A stretch of 64,000 bases of DNA from Microtetraspora glauca (GCA_000721275.1 JOFO01000007.1:62001-126000); one strand, 5' to 3'; shown: positions 41,017-49,943, counted from the stretch's first letter. Program-made: numbers and translations. The notes: generated by a model from the sequence alone, not told the origin.

Positions 41017-41256
41017 GGGGCACCTCCTGGCGTGCCGTGCGGAGGGCGGCGCATCCTAGCGCCGCCGACGTCCGTTGTGTACAGATTGCGTCCCCTCCCC
41101 GGCGGATTTCAACCGCAAGGCGATGTGCGGGTACTCTGTACGGTCTGCGCCGGTGTCTGCCCTGGTCCTGCCAGCGGGACACCGACGCTCTACGCATCAC
41201 GACCCTCCTGCCACGGAACGACCGTGGCCGCTGAGTCCAAAGGAGGTGGGTTCCAC
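41017..41256 (+). promoter_or_regulatory. rpsF operon promoter region
   Basis: A TACTCT hexamer at 41132-41137 with TTCAAC 18 nt upstream (41108-41113) could be the promoter, giving a leader of about 113 nt. The ribosome-binding site AAAGGAGGT at 41239-41247 is very strong. The assignment of the hexamers is by eye. Confidence 0.4.
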
Positions 41257-41547
41257 ATGCGTCACTACGAGGTGATGGTCATCCTCGACCCCGATCTCGA
41301 GGAGCGCGCTGTCTCCCCGCTGATCGAGAACTTCCTCTCCGTCGTCCGTGAGGGCAACGGAAAGGTCGAGAAGGTCGACACCTGGGGCCGTCGTCGTCTC
41401 GCCTACGAGATCAAGAAGAAGCCCGAGGGCATCTACTCGGTCATCGACCTGCAGGCCGAGCCTGCGGTCGTCAAGGAGCTCGACCGCCAGATGAACCTGA
41501 ACGAGTCGGTCCTCCGGACCAAGGTCCTCCGCCCCGAGACCCACTGA
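41257..41547 (+). CDS. rpsF: 30S ribosomal protein S6
   Basis: S6 binds S18 in the small subunit. The 96-residue product, starting [20 protein letters not shown], matches the family over its length ([18 protein letters not shown] near 43-60). ATG 41257 follows AAAGGAGGT by 9 nt. It heads the rpsF-ssb-rpsR-rplI operon. Confidence 0.98.
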   Translation: MRHYEVMVILDPDLEERAVSPLIENFLSVVREGNGKVEKVDTWGRRRLAYEIKKKPEGIYSVIDLQAEPAVVKELDRQMNLNESVLRTKVLRPETH

Positions 41548-41619
41548 GCTTTCGCTCAGAGGTAACCGGGTCCGAGTAGCAGCAAGCAGCCAGAAGCAAT
41601 CCCGCCGAGAGGTTCACCC

Positions 41620-42207
41620 ATGGCAGGCGAGACCGTCATCACGGTCGTCGGCAATCTCGTCGACGACCCCGAGCTGCGCTTCACCCCGTCCGGTGCGGCG
41701 GTCGCGAAGTTCCGCGTCGCGTCCACTCCCCGCACCTTCGACCGGCAGACCAACGAGTGGAAGGACGGCGAGAGCCTGTTCCTGACCTGCTCGGTCTGGC
41801 GTCAGGCGGCGGAGAACGTCGCCGAGTCCCTTCAGCGAGGCATGCGCGTCGTCGTGCAGGGCCGGCTGAAGCAGCGGTCCTACGAGGACAACCAGGGCAT
41901 CAAGCGCACGGTCTTCGAGCTGGACGTCGAGGAAGTCGGTCCCAGCCTGCGCAACGCCACGGCCAAGGTCACCAAGACCACCGGCCGCGGTGGCCAGGGT
42001 GGCGGCGGCGGCTTCGGCGGCGGCGGCCAGCAGGGTGGTGGCAGCGGCTGGGGTGGCAACTCCGGCGGCGGCCAGCAGGGCGGCGGAGCACCCGCCGACG
42101 ACCCCTGGGCCACCGGTGGCTCCTCCGGCGGCGGCCAGCAGGCCGGCGGCGGTGGCGGCTGGGGTGGCAACTCCGGCGGCGGCTACTCGGACGAGCCCCC
42201 CTTCTAG
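41620..42207 (+). CDS. ssb: Single-stranded DNA-binding protein
   Basis: SSB protects single-stranded DNA and recruits replication and repair proteins. The 195-residue product has the OB-fold in residues 1-110 ([38 protein letters not shown]), a Gly/Gln-rich linker with repeats of the type [12 protein letters not shown], and the acidic tip YSDEPPF that binds partner proteins. This is the essential SsbA-type paralogue, inferred from its place in the rpsF operon. Confidence 0.97.
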   Translation: MAGETVITVVGNLVDDPELRFTPSGAAVAKFRVASTPRTFDRQTNEWKDGESLFLTCSVWRQAAENVAESLQRGMRVVVQGRLKQRSYEDNQGIKRTVFELDVEEVGPSLRNATAKVTKTTGRGGQGGGGGFGGGGQQGGGSGWGGNSGGGQQGGGAPADDPWATGGSSGGGQQAGGGGGWGGNSGGGYSDEPPF

Positions 42208-42272
42208 GGATCCCACGGGACCCCGGAAGCGGGCTCGTACCCCACACTTCTTGATCACACAGGAGAAACACC

Positions 42273-42509
42273 ATGGCGAAGCCGCCTGTGCGCAAGCCTA
42301 AGAAGAAGGTCTGCGCGTTCTGCAAGGACAAGACCGCGTACGTGGACTACAAGGACACGAACATGCTGCGGAAGTTCATTTCCGACCGCGGCAAGATCCG
42401 TGCCCGCCGCGTGACCGGCAACTGCACGCAGCACCAGCGTGACGTCGCCACGGCCGTCAAGAACAGCCGTGAGATGGCGCTGCTGCCCTACACGTCCACC
42501 GCGCGATAA
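42273..42509 (+). CDS. rpsR: 30S ribosomal protein S18, zinc-binding form
   Basis: The 78-residue S18 contains CAFC near residue 14 and CTQH near residue 51, the cysteine/histidine set of the zinc-binding (C+) form. Streptomyces usually have a second, cysteine-free copy elsewhere under zinc control. Located between ssb and rplI in the S6-S18-L9 operon. Confidence 0.97.
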   Translation: MAKPPVRKPKKKVCAFCKDKTAYVDYKDTNMLRKFISDRGKIRARRVTGNCTQHQRDVATAVKNSREMALLPYTSTAR

Positions 42510-42527
42510 GGGAAGGGTGACCGAAAA

Positions 42528-42974
42528 ATGAAGATCATCCTCACCCAGGAAGTCTCCGGCCTCGGTGCGGCCGGCGACGTCGTCGAGGTCAAGGACGGCT
42601 ACGCTCGCAACTACCTGGTCCCGCGCGGTTTCGCGATCCGCTGGACCAAGGGTGGCGAGAAGGACGTGGCGCAGATCCGCCGCGCCCGCAAGATCCACGA
42701 GATCGCGACCATCGAGCAGGCCAACGAGGTCAAGGCCAAGCTCGAGGGCACGAAGGTGCGCCTGGCCGTTCGCTCCGGCGACGCCGGCCGTCTCTTCGGC
42801 TCCGTGACCCCGGCCGACGTCGCCACGGCGATCAAGTCCGCCGGTGGTCCCGAGGTCGACAAGCGTCGCGTCGAGCTCGGTTCGCCGATCAAGACCCTGG
42901 GCTCGCACCAGGTGCTCGTGCGTCTGCACCCCGAGGTCGCCGCGAAGCTCGGCATCGAGGTCGTCGCCGCGTAA
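42528..42974 (+). CDS. rplI: 50S ribosomal protein L9
   Basis: L9 is an elongated large-subunit protein. The 148-residue product starts [20 protein letters not shown] and has the conserved [15 protein letters not shown] near residue 23-37, the long central helix and the C-terminal RNA-binding lobe. It begins 18 nt after rpsR and is the last gene of the operon. Confidence 0.98.
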   Translation: MKIILTQEVSGLGAAGDVVEVKDGYARNYLVPRGFAIRWTKGGEKDVAQIRRARKIHEIATIEQANEVKAKLEGTKVRLAVRSGDAGRLFGSVTPADVATAIKSAGGPEVDKRRVELGSPIKTLGSHQVLVRLHPEVAAKLGIEVVAA

Positions 42975-42993
42975 CGCAGCGCTCAGCGCAGTA

Positions 42994-43029
42994 CGGATGG
43001 GCCGCTCCCCGCTGGGGGCGGCCCATCCG
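42994..43029 (+). terminator. rpsF operon terminator
   Basis: CGGATGGGCCG pairs with CGGCCCATCCG and the stem extends by five more pairs including one G-U, closing on a 4-nt loop. It begins 20 nt after the rplI stop. Confidence 0.8.
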
Positions 43030-43059
43030 CCGTTCCAGGGGGCGGAGGCTCCCGCCGCT

Positions 43060-43073
43060 GTTTCACGTGAAAC
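43060..43073. other. parS: parS site 9
   Basis: Perfect GTTTCACGTGAAAC inside a 20-bp palindrome, between convergent rplI and the MATE gene. Confidence 0.95.
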
Positions 43074-43084
43074 AGCCCCCGCGG

Positions 43085-44422
43085 TCAGCGGGTGGCGCCG
43101 GTGACGATCCAGCGGCCGGAGCGCATCCGGAACCAGAGGGTGCCCATCCGGACCGCCATCATCAGCGTCATCGCCCACCACAGCGCGGTCAGTCCGCCGC
43201 CGAGGACCGGGACCAGCAGGGCGACGGGCGCGAAGACCGCCAGCGTCAGCAGCATCGCCCAGGCGAGGTAAGGGCCGTCGCCCGCCCCCATGAGGACGCC
43301 GTCGAGGACGAAGACGACCCCGGAGATCGGCTGGGAGAGCGCCATCACGAGGAGCGCCGGGAGCAGGGTGGACCGGACGGCGGGGTCGCCGGTGAAGAGC
43401 GGGATGAAGAGCGGACGGGCCACGACGAGGGCCAGTCCGAGGACGACGCCGGAGACCACGCCCCACTGGACCATCCGGCGGCAGACCTGGCGGGCGCCCT
43501 CGGCGTCGTCCGCGCCGAGGTAGCGCCCGATGATCGCCTGGCCGGCGATGGCGATGGCGTCCAGGGCGAAGGCCATCAGGCTCCACAGCGAGAGGATGAT
43601 CTGGTGGGCCGCGACCTCGGTGTCGCCCAGGCGGGCGGCGACGGCGGTGGCGATCATCAGGACCGCGCGCAGCGAGAGCGTACGGACCAGGAGGGGGGCG
43701 CCGGCCTGGGCGGAGGCCCGGATGCCGGCGGCGTCGGGCCGGAGCGAGGCGCCGTGGCGGCGGGCGCCCCGGACGACCACGACGAGGTACGCGGCGGCCA
43801 TGCCGCACTGGGCGATGACGGTGCCCCAGGCGGAGCCCGCGATGCCGAGTCCGGCTCCGTAGACGAGGCCGACGTTGAGGGCGCCGTTGACGGTGAAGCC
43901 GCCGATGGCCACGTAGAGCGGGGTCCGGGTGTCCTGGAGACCGCGCAGGACGCCGGTGGCGGCCAGGACGATGAGCATCGCGGGGATGCCCAGGATCGAG
44001 ATCCGCAGGTAGGTGGTGGCGTAGGGGGCGGCGGTGTCGGAGGCGCCGAAGACGTCGACGAGCCAGGGGGCCGTGGGCAGGGTGGCCGCGACGACGGCGA
44101 GACCGAGGAGGACGGCCAGCCAGATGCCGTCGATGCCCTGCCGGAGGGCGGCGGGCAGGTCGCCGGCGCCGACCCGGCGGGCGACGGCGGCCGTGGTGGC
44201 GTAGGCGAGGAAGACGAAGACGCTGACGGCGGTGGCGAGCAGGGTCCCGGCGATGGCGAGGCCCGCGAGCTGGGGCGTGCCGAGGTGCCCCACGATGGCG
44301 CTGTCGACCATCAGGAAGAGCGGTTCGGCGACGAGGGCGCCGAAGGCCGGCAGGGCGAGCGAGAGGATCTCGCGGTCGTGCCGGCGCAGGGCTGCCTTGG
44401 TGCGCGTGGGGGCCTGGGTCAT
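43085..44422 (-). CDS. MATE-family efflux transporter (DinF-like)
   Basis: A 445-residue antiporter with 12 predicted membrane segments arranged in two related halves. The start region REILSLALPAFGALVAEPLF and the segment DSAIVGHLGTPQLAGLAIAG carry the MATE signature. It resembles the DinF branch. The substrate is not known. Its 5' end faces the dnaB upstream region with DnaA boxes. Confidence 0.9.
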   Translation of the reverse strand: MTQAPTRTKAALRRHDREILSLALPAFGALVAEPLFLMVDSAIVGHLGTPQLAGLAIAGTLLATAVSVFVFLAYATTAAVARRVGAGDLPAALRQGIDGIWLAVLLGLAVVAATLPTAPWLVDVFGASDTAAPYATTYLRISILGIPAMLIVLAATGVLRGLQDTRTPLYVAIGGFTVNGALNVGLVYGAGLGIAGSAWGTVIAQCGMAAAYLVVVVRGARRHGASLRPDAAGIRASAQAGAPLLVRTLSLRAVLMIATAVAARLGDTEVAAHQIILSLWSLMAFALDAIAIAGQAIIGRYLGADDAEGARQVCRRMVQWGVVSGVVLGLALVVARPLFIPLFTGDPAVRSTLLPALLVMALSQPISGVVFVLDGVLMGAGDGPYLAWAMLLTLAVFAPVALLVPVLGGGLTALWWAMTLMMAVRMGTLWFRMRSGRWIVTGATR

Positions 44423-44435
44423 GAGGTCAATCTAA

Positions 44436-44698
44436 TCGTCCACAGGTAAGCGATGCAATGCCTTAGCAGTCCTTACTTCGGAGGGGAGTGGGGCTTCGGG
44501 TGTGAGTAGTTTGTTCTGATCGTGGCCCCGGGTGAAAAGTTTTTCTCCCCCACAGCCCGTGGATGGAAAAGGCGCAGGTCAGCGCGGTGATGGGTGGGGG
44601 GTTATGAGTTTGTCCACATGACTGTCCCCCGGTCCGTGCACAGGAACCGGCGGCTTATCCACAGCATTGGGGCCTCCACCCACAGAGCCTGTGGATAA
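44436..44698. promoter_or_regulatory. DnaA-box cluster upstream of dnaB
   Basis: The 425-bp gap between the MATE gene and dnaB contains three perfect DnaA boxes: TTGTCCACA at 44610-44618, TTATCCACA at 44655-44663 and its complement TGTGGATAA at 44690-44698, plus TCGTCCACA (one mismatch) at 44436-44444. The last two perfect boxes form an inverted pair 35 bp apart. I see no clear promoter hexamers. The cluster ends 150 bp before the dnaB start. Confidence 0.85.
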
Positions 44699-44847
44699 CC
44701 AGATTGGCCGACGGCCCTCGCGGGCCTACCGTGGACCGGCGCCCGACGCGCCAGAAGCGGACGCAAAAGCCACTCTTCGACCAAGGCCGTGGCGTAAGAA
44801 AGAGTGGCGCGGCGAGGTCCGCGGAGCGGACGGGAAGAGGTGGCCTG

Positions 44848-46353
44848 GTGAGCGTTCCCGAGCCCATGGACGACCCCTGGGCCGACGGCGGACCGAGCGA
44901 CCGGCTGCCCGTACGCACCCGGGGCGAAGGCCGCGGGGACAACCGGGGCGAGGGCCGCGGGCGCGGCCGTGGCCGCGACGAGCAGCACGAGCGCGGCAGC
45001 GACGGCCCCTGGGACGGCGGACTCTCCGGCTTCGAGCGGGTCCCCCCGCAGGACCTCGACGCCGAGCAGTCCGTGCTCGGCGGCATGCTGCTCTCCAAGG
45101 ACGCCATCGCCGACGTCGTGGAGATCATCAAGGGCCACGACTTCTACAAGCCCGCGCACGAGACCGTCTTCGGCGCGATCCTCGACCTCTACGCCAAGGG
45201 CGAGCCCGCCGACCCCATCACGGTCGGCGCCGAGCTCACCAAACGCGGCGAGATCAACCGCGTCGGCGGCGCCTCCTATCTGCACACCCTCGTCCAGTCG
45301 GTGCCGACGGCGGCGAACGCCTCGTACTACGCGGAGATCGTCCACGAGCGGGCCGTGCTCCGCCGGCTCGTGGAGGCCGGCACCAAGATCACCCAGATGG
45401 GATACGCGGCCGACGGCGACGTCGACGAGATCGTGAACTCGGCCCAGGCGGAGATCTACAAGGTCACCGAGCAGCGGACCACCGAGGACTACCTGCCGCT
45501 CGGCGACATCATGGAGGGCGCGCTCGACGAGATCGAGGCGATCGGCTCCCGTAGCGGCGAGATGACCGGCGTGCCCACCGGATTCAGCGACCTCGACTCC
45601 CTCACCAACGGCCTGCACCCGGGCCAGATGATCATCATCGCGGCCCGTCCCGCCATGGGTAAGTCCACGCTCGCCCTGGACTTCGCCCGGGCCGCGTCGA
45701 TCAAGCACAACCTGCCCAGCGTCATCTTCTCCCTCGAAATGGGCCGCAACGAGATCGCGATGCGCCTGCTGTCCGCCGAGGCCCGGGTCGCCCTGCACCA
45801 CATGCGGTCCGGCACGATGACCGACGAGGACTGGACCCGGCTCGCCCGCCGCATGCCGGACGTCTCCCAGGCCCCCCTCTACATCGACGACTCCCCGAAC
45901 CTGTCGATGATGGAGATCCGCGCCAAGTGCCGTCGCCTGAAGCAGCGCAACGGCCTCAAGCTCGTCATCATCGACTACCTCCAGCTGATGCAGTCCGGCG
46001 GCTCCAAGCGCGCCGAGAGCCGCCAGCAGGAGGTCTCCGACATGTCGCGAAACCTCAAGCTCCTCGCCAAGGAGCTGGAGCTCCCGGTGATCGCGCTCTC
46101 CCAGCTGAACCGTGGCCCCGAGCAGCGCACCGACAAGAAGCCGATGGTCTCCGACCTGCGTGAGTCCGGCTCCATCGAGCAGGACGCCGACATGGTCATC
46201 CTGCTCCACCGCGAGGACGCCTACGAGAAGGAGTCACCGCGCGCCGGCGAGGCCGACATCATCGTCGGCAAGCACCGTAACGGCCCGACGGCCACCATCA
46301 CCGTCGCCTTCCAGGGCCACTACTCGCGCTTCGTGGACATGGCTCAGACCTGA
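44848..46353 (+). CDS. dnaB: Replicative DNA helicase DnaB
   Basis: DnaB is the ring helicase that drives the replication fork. The 501-residue product has an Arg/Gly-rich tail (1-50), the N-terminal helical domain starting VPPQDLDAEQSVLGGMLLS, and the RecA-like motor with Walker A ARPAMGKSTLALDFA near 266, DYLQLM near 375 and the arginine-finger region. No intein interrupts it. I choose GTG 44848 because AGAGG lies 7 nt upstream; the frame is open to 44704. A cluster of DnaA boxes precedes the gene. Confidence 0.97.
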   Translation: MSVPEPMDDPWADGGPSDRLPVRTRGEGRGDNRGEGRGRGRGRDEQHERGSDGPWDGGLSGFERVPPQDLDAEQSVLGGMLLSKDAIADVVEIIKGHDFYKPAHETVFGAILDLYAKGEPADPITVGAELTKRGEINRVGGASYLHTLVQSVPTAANASYYAEIVHERAVLRRLVEAGTKITQMGYAADGDVDEIVNSAQAEIYKVTEQRTTEDYLPLGDIMEGALDEIEAIGSRSGEMTGVPTGFSDLDSLTNGLHPGQMIIIAARPAMGKSTLALDFARAASIKHNLPSVIFSLEMGRNEIAMRLLSAEARVALHHMRSGTMTDEDWTRLARRMPDVSQAPLYIDDSPNLSMMEIRAKCRRLKQRNGLKLVIIDYLQLMQSGGSKRAESRQQEVSDMSRNLKLLAKELELPVIALSQLNRGPEQRTDKKPMVSDLRESGSIEQDADMVILLHREDAYEKESPRAGEADIIVGKHRNGPTATITVAFQGHYSRFVDMAQT

Positions 46354-46397
46354 TCGGCCTGATCGTGCCCGGGACGGCCGGGCGGCATGATCGGGGC

Positions 46398-47780
46398 ATG
46401 ACCTCAGACTTCGAAGCCCTGCTGCCCACCACCGAGCGTTCGCTGCTGCACCGAGTGGCCCGCGCCCAGAGCGAGGGCCGCGCGCCCTCCTTCGTCGGCG
46501 CCGTCGCGCGCGGGGGAGCGATGGTGTGGAGCGGTGCGCGCTCCTGCGTCGACGGGCACGCGCCCGACGCCGACACGCAGTACCGGATCGGGTCGATCAC
46601 CAAGGTGTTCACCGCCGTCCTCGTCCTGCGGCTGCGCGACGAGGGCCTGCTCGGTCTCGACGACCCGCTGGAGAAGCACCTGCCCGGCACGGGCGTCGGC
46701 GAGGTGACGATCGCCCAGCTGCTCGGGCACACCGGGGGGCTCGCCGCGGAGACCCCGTCGCCCTGGTGGGAGCGGACCCCCGGGTCCACCCGGCCCGAGC
46801 TCTCCGACGTCCTGGGGGAGGCACCCGTGGTGCGTCCGGCGGGCCGCGGCTTCCACTACTCCAACCCCGGCTACACGCTGCTCGGCTCCCTGGTCGAGGC
46901 GGTGCGGGGGGTCTCCTGGGAGGAGGCGCTGCGCACCGAGGTCCTGGAGCCGCTGGGCATGGGCCGGACGACGTACGGGCCGGTCGCCCCGCACGCCGGG
47001 GGCTGGGCGGTGCACCCGTGGGCCGATGTGATGCTGCCGGAGCCCTCCGAGGACCTGGGGGTGATGGCGCCGGCCGGGCAGCTGTGGTCGACCGCCGCGG
47101 ACCTGTGCAGGTTCGGCCACTTCCTCGCGGAGGGGGACGACCGCGTGCTGAGTGCCGCCACCGTCGCCGAGATGAGGGTGCCCGCCTCGCCGCCGGCCCC
47201 GGGGGACGCCCAGATGGGGTACGGCCTCGGGCTGCAGCTCGCCCACGGGGAGAACGGCACGCTCATCGGGCACGGCGGCTCACTGCCCGGCTTCGTCGCC
47301 GGACTGTGGGTGGACGTGGCGGAGGGCCTGGTCGGCGTGGCCCTCGCCAACGCGACGAGCGGTCCGCAGCCCGGCGTCGTCGCCGCCGAGCTCGTACGGA
47401 TCGTCGCGGAGGCCGAACCGCGGCTGCCCGAGCCGTGGCGCCCGCTTCCCGCGAGCGACGTCGACCAGGAGCTGCTGGCGCTGACCGGTCCCTGGTACTG
47501 GGGGACGTACTCCTACGGGCTGCGGCTCGGCGCGGAGGGCGAGGTGGTGCTGGAACCGCTGCGGGGCCCCGGCCGGCGGGCGCGTTTCCGGGCGCTGCCC
47601 GAGGGCGGCTGGCTCGGCCTGGACGGCTACTACGCGGGGGAGACGCTGCGGGTGGTCCGGCGCCCCGACGGACGGGTCAGCCATCTCGACCTCGGCTCCT
47701 TCGTCTTCACGCGGGAGCCGTACGAGCCCGGGGACGCGGTCCCGGGCGGGGTGGACGCGCAGGGGTGGCGCGGTCTCTGA
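46398..47780 (+). CDS. Serine hydrolase (beta-lactamase/D-alanyl-D-alanine carboxypeptidase fold)
   Basis: A 460-residue protein of the class C beta-lactamase/AmpH/EstB family. The nucleophile motif SxxK is SITK near residue 66-69, the tyrosine motif YxN is YSN near 154-156, and HGG-like IGHGGSLPGF is near 294-303. There is no signal peptide, so it may be a cytoplasmic esterase or peptidase rather than a resistance enzyme. The Shine-Dalgarno is weak. It lies 44 bp after dnaB. Confidence 0.85.
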   Translation: MTSDFEALLPTTERSLLHRVARAQSEGRAPSFVGAVARGGAMVWSGARSCVDGHAPDADTQYRIGSITKVFTAVLVLRLRDEGLLGLDDPLEKHLPGTGVGEVTIAQLLGHTGGLAAETPSPWWERTPGSTRPELSDVLGEAPVVRPAGRGFHYSNPGYTLLGSLVEAVRGVSWEEALRTEVLEPLGMGRTTYGPVAPHAGGWAVHPWADVMLPEPSEDLGVMAPAGQLWSTAADLCRFGHFLAEGDDRVLSAATVAEMRVPASPPAPGDAQMGYGLGLQLAHGENGTLIGHGGSLPGFVAGLWVDVAEGLVGVALANATSGPQPGVVAAELVRIVAEAEPRLPEPWRPLPASDVDQELLALTGPWYWGTYSYGLRLGAEGEVVLEPLRGPGRRARFRALPEGGWLGLDGYYAGETLRVVRRPDGRVSHLDLGSFVFTREPYEPGDAVPGGVDAQGWRGL

Positions 47781-47840
47781 CGCGCCGTCGGGGCGTGCCC
47801 GGGAGCCCTGGGGTGCGCCGGTGCGCCCTCCGGGTGCCCG

Positions 47841-47874
47841 GAAGGCCCGTGTTTCACGTGAAACACGGGCCTTC
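47841..47874. terminator. 34-bp perfect palindrome containing parS site 10
   Basis: GAAGGCCCGTGTTTCAC is followed directly by its exact complement, giving a 34-bp uninterrupted palindrome with parS (47851-47864) at its centre. It lies between the convergent hydrolase and GNAT genes, where a terminator is expected. As RNA it would fold into a long stem with a small loop. Confidence 0.75.
47851..47864. other. parS: parS site 10
   Basis: Perfect GTTTCACGTGAAAC at the centre of the 34-bp palindrome. Confidence 0.95.
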
Positions 47875-47895
47875 TCCTTCGGCTGCCGGACGGTG

Positions 47896-48348
47896 TCAGA
47901 GGGCCCGCTTGAACCCCACGTGGCTCGCCTCGAAGCCGAGCCGCTCGTAGAAGCGGTGGGCATCGGTGCGGGTCGCGTCGGAGGTGAGCTGGACCAGCGC
48001 GCACTCCAGGCGCCGGGACTCCTCCACGGCCCATTCGATGAGCAAGGTTCCCAGACCGCTGCCGCGCTCCTCGGAGTGGATGCGCACCCCCTCGATGATC
48101 GAGCGGGTGGCGCCGCGGCGGGAGAGCCCGGGGACGATCGTCAGCTGAAGGGTGCCGACGACCTTCTCGGCGCGGACGGCGACGACCACGTGCTGGTTCG
48201 GGTCGTCCGCGAGCCGGGCGAAGGCGGCGAGGTAGGGCGCCAGGTCGTCCGGGGACTCCCGCTGGGCGCCGAGGGGGTCGTCGGCGAGCATCGCGACGAT
48301 CGCGGGCAGGTCGTCCGCGGTGGCGGGACGGATCTCAAGATCGCTCAT
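47896..48348 (-). CDS. GNAT-family N-acetyltransferase
   Basis: A 150-residue GNAT protein. The fold begins IRPATADDLPAIVAMLADD and the acetyl-CoA loop is SEERGSGLGTLLIEWA near residue 90-105; the end has RTDAHRFYERLGFEASHVGF, common in amino-acid or antibiotic acetyltransferases. Substrate is unknown. The MarR gene is 18 bp upstream on the same strand, so they probably form an operon. Confidence 0.88.
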   Translation of the reverse strand: MSDLEIRPATADDLPAIVAMLADDPLGAQRESPDDLAPYLAAFARLADDPNQHVVVAVRAEKVVGTLQLTIVPGLSRRGATRSIIEGVRIHSEERGSGLGTLLIEWAVEESRRLECALVQLTSDATRTDAHRFYERLGFEASHVGFKRAL

Positions 48349-48366
48349 GCCCGCAGCGTACGGCGG

Positions 48367-48825
48367 TCAGACCGCGGTGGTCTCGCCTTCGACGACCCGG
48401 ACCAGCGGGGCCAGCTCCGGGTTCTTCGCGGCCTCGTCCAGCGCCTCGCGCAGAGCCCGGTCGTGGGTGGGCCGTGCCTCGGCCAGGAGCGCCAGGCCGG
48501 CCTCGGTGACGTCGGTGTAGATGCCGCGCCGGTCGGTCGCGCAGAGGTAGCGGGTGAGCAGTCCGCGGTCCTCCAGGCGCGTGACCAGCCGGGTGGTGGC
48601 GCTCTGGCTGAGCACGACGGCGTCGGCGACCTGCTTCATCTGGAGGTGCCCGCCGGGGCCGTCGTGCTGGCGGCTGAGGACGTCGAGGAGCGAGTACTCG
48701 CGGGCGCTCAGACCGTGTCCGGACTCCAGCGCGCGCTCGACGCGGGACTCGATGCGGCCGTGCAGCAGGGAGAGGGCGCACCAGCGCTGGGCGAGCCCGG
48801 TGAGGGCGGGGTCCGTCGCGGTCAT
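48367..48825 (-). CDS. MarR-family transcriptional regulator
   Basis: A 152-residue regulator with a winged helix (about residues 40-110): LSAREYSLLDVLSRQ, then MKQVADAVVLSQSATTRLVT as the recognition helix and RGIYTDVTEAGLALL in the wing. It probably controls the adjacent GNAT genes; its ligand is unknown. Confidence 0.9.
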   Translation of the reverse strand: MTATDPALTGLAQRWCALSLLHGRIESRVERALESGHGLSAREYSLLDVLSRQHDGPGGHLQMKQVADAVVLSQSATTRLVTRLEDRGLLTRYLCATDRRGIYTDVTEAGLALLAEARPTHDRALREALDEAAKNPELAPLVRVVEGETTAV

Positions 48826-48880
48826 GGTCTCTCCTCGTCCCTGTCCTCGTCCGTGGGCCGCTGCGGCTCCAGGGTAGAGG

Positions 48881-49744
48881 TCAGCCCGCGGCGACCGTCA
48901 GCGGGGCGAAGCGGCGGTCGGCGTCGCCGGGCAGCGCGGGGGCCGAGCGGAGCATCATCGCGTTGACGGCGATCGGCTCCAGGCCGTTCTCCGTGAGCCA
49001 GTCGAGCAGGTCGGTGTGCCGGAGGTCGACGTCCGTGCGCAGCGGCCGGTCGCCGGCGGCGGCCAGCGAGGCCACCAGTGCCTGGGCGGTGGCGGTGTCG
49101 CGGGCGATCAGGGGGCCGACGACATGGGTGTCCATGTTGGGCCAGGCGGCGGCGAAGCCGGTGATCGCGCCGTCCTCGACGGCGACCCGCAGATGGTCGG
49201 CGAAGGCGGGGAGCCGGGTGAGAAGCGGCGTGCGGTCGAGCCCGAAGATCTTCTCGTCCAGGCGGAGCACCTCCTGGAGGTCCTCGGCGGTGGCCGGGCG
49301 GACCGGGACGCGCGGCGCGGGCACGGCACCGGAGAAGTGGCCCTTCACCATCTGCGAGCGGCCGATCTCGGTGAAACCGAGCTCCTCGTAGAGCGGCTGT
49401 CCGTTGGGGGTGGCGTAGAGCGACACGGGCGTCTCGCCGGTCTCCTCCAGGACGTGCCGCATCAGCCGGCGTCCGACGCCCCGGCGGGCGTAGCGGTCGG
49501 CGACGAGGACCATGCCGATGGCCGCGAGGCCGGGGCCGTACGAGGTGACCACGCAGCAGGCGAGCAGTCCGTCGCCGTCGGGGTCGTCGATGCCGTACCC
49601 GGTGCCCGCGGCGAGCAGCAGGCCCCACTTGTGCTCTTCGCGCGGCCAGCCGCGGTTCTCGGAGAGATCGGCGCAGGCCAGGAGGTCGTTCGGACCGAGG
49701 CGCCGCACGGGGAGCTGGGCGAGGGCGGTGGGGGAGATCGGCAT
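48881..49744 (-). CDS. Tandem GNAT-domain acetyltransferase
   Basis: The 287-residue product has two acetyltransferase-like folds. The first (about 10-135) has VADRYARRGVGRRLMRHVL near residue 81-99 and YATPNGQPLYEELGF; the second (about 145-285) begins VRPATAEDLQEVLRLDEKIFG. Tandem GNAT proteins of this kind occur in actinobacteria, including mycothiol synthase, but the pattern here is not clear enough for that name. ATG 49744 has GGAGAG 12 nt upstream; the open frame runs further across parS site 11. Confidence 0.8.
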   Translation of the reverse strand: MPISPTALAQLPVRRLGPNDLLACADLSENRGWPREEHKWGLLLAAGTGYGIDDPDGDGLLACCVVTSYGPGLAAIGMVLVADRYARRGVGRRLMRHVLEETGETPVSLYATPNGQPLYEELGFTEIGRSQMVKGHFSGAVPAPRVPVRPATAEDLQEVLRLDEKIFGLDRTPLLTRLPAFADHLRVAVEDGAITGFAAAWPNMDTHVVGPLIARDTATAQALVASLAAAGDRPLRTDVDLRHTDLLDWLTENGLEPIAVNAMMLRSAPALPGDADRRFAPLTVAAG

Positions 49745-49797
49745 GACGGCCAGGCTCTCCGACGGAGTGATCTTCCGTCCAGGGGTTTTCACGTGAT

Positions 49798-49811
49798 GTT
49801 TCACGTGAAAC
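49798..49811. other. parS: parS site 11 with a degenerate neighbour
   Basis: Perfect GTTTCACGTGAAAC. Directly beside it, at 49786-49799, TTTTCACGTGATGT keeps ten of fourteen parS positions. The pair lies between the divergent GNAT and flavohaemoprotein genes. Confidence 0.93.
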
Positions 49812-49943
49812 GTGCCCGCGCCGAAAGAGTGGAGCCTAGTCCGCGCCCCGGGTCTTCGGCCCGGAAACGCCGCTTTCCGCCCGAAGTCTCTCCGGCGGCC
49901 GTCATGCTGCGAACACGGAAGCCGGCTGCGTGAGGCGAGGCAC

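Noticed and set aside
44848..46353. Intein in DnaB
   Set aside because: The motor domain is continuous at normal length (501 residues).
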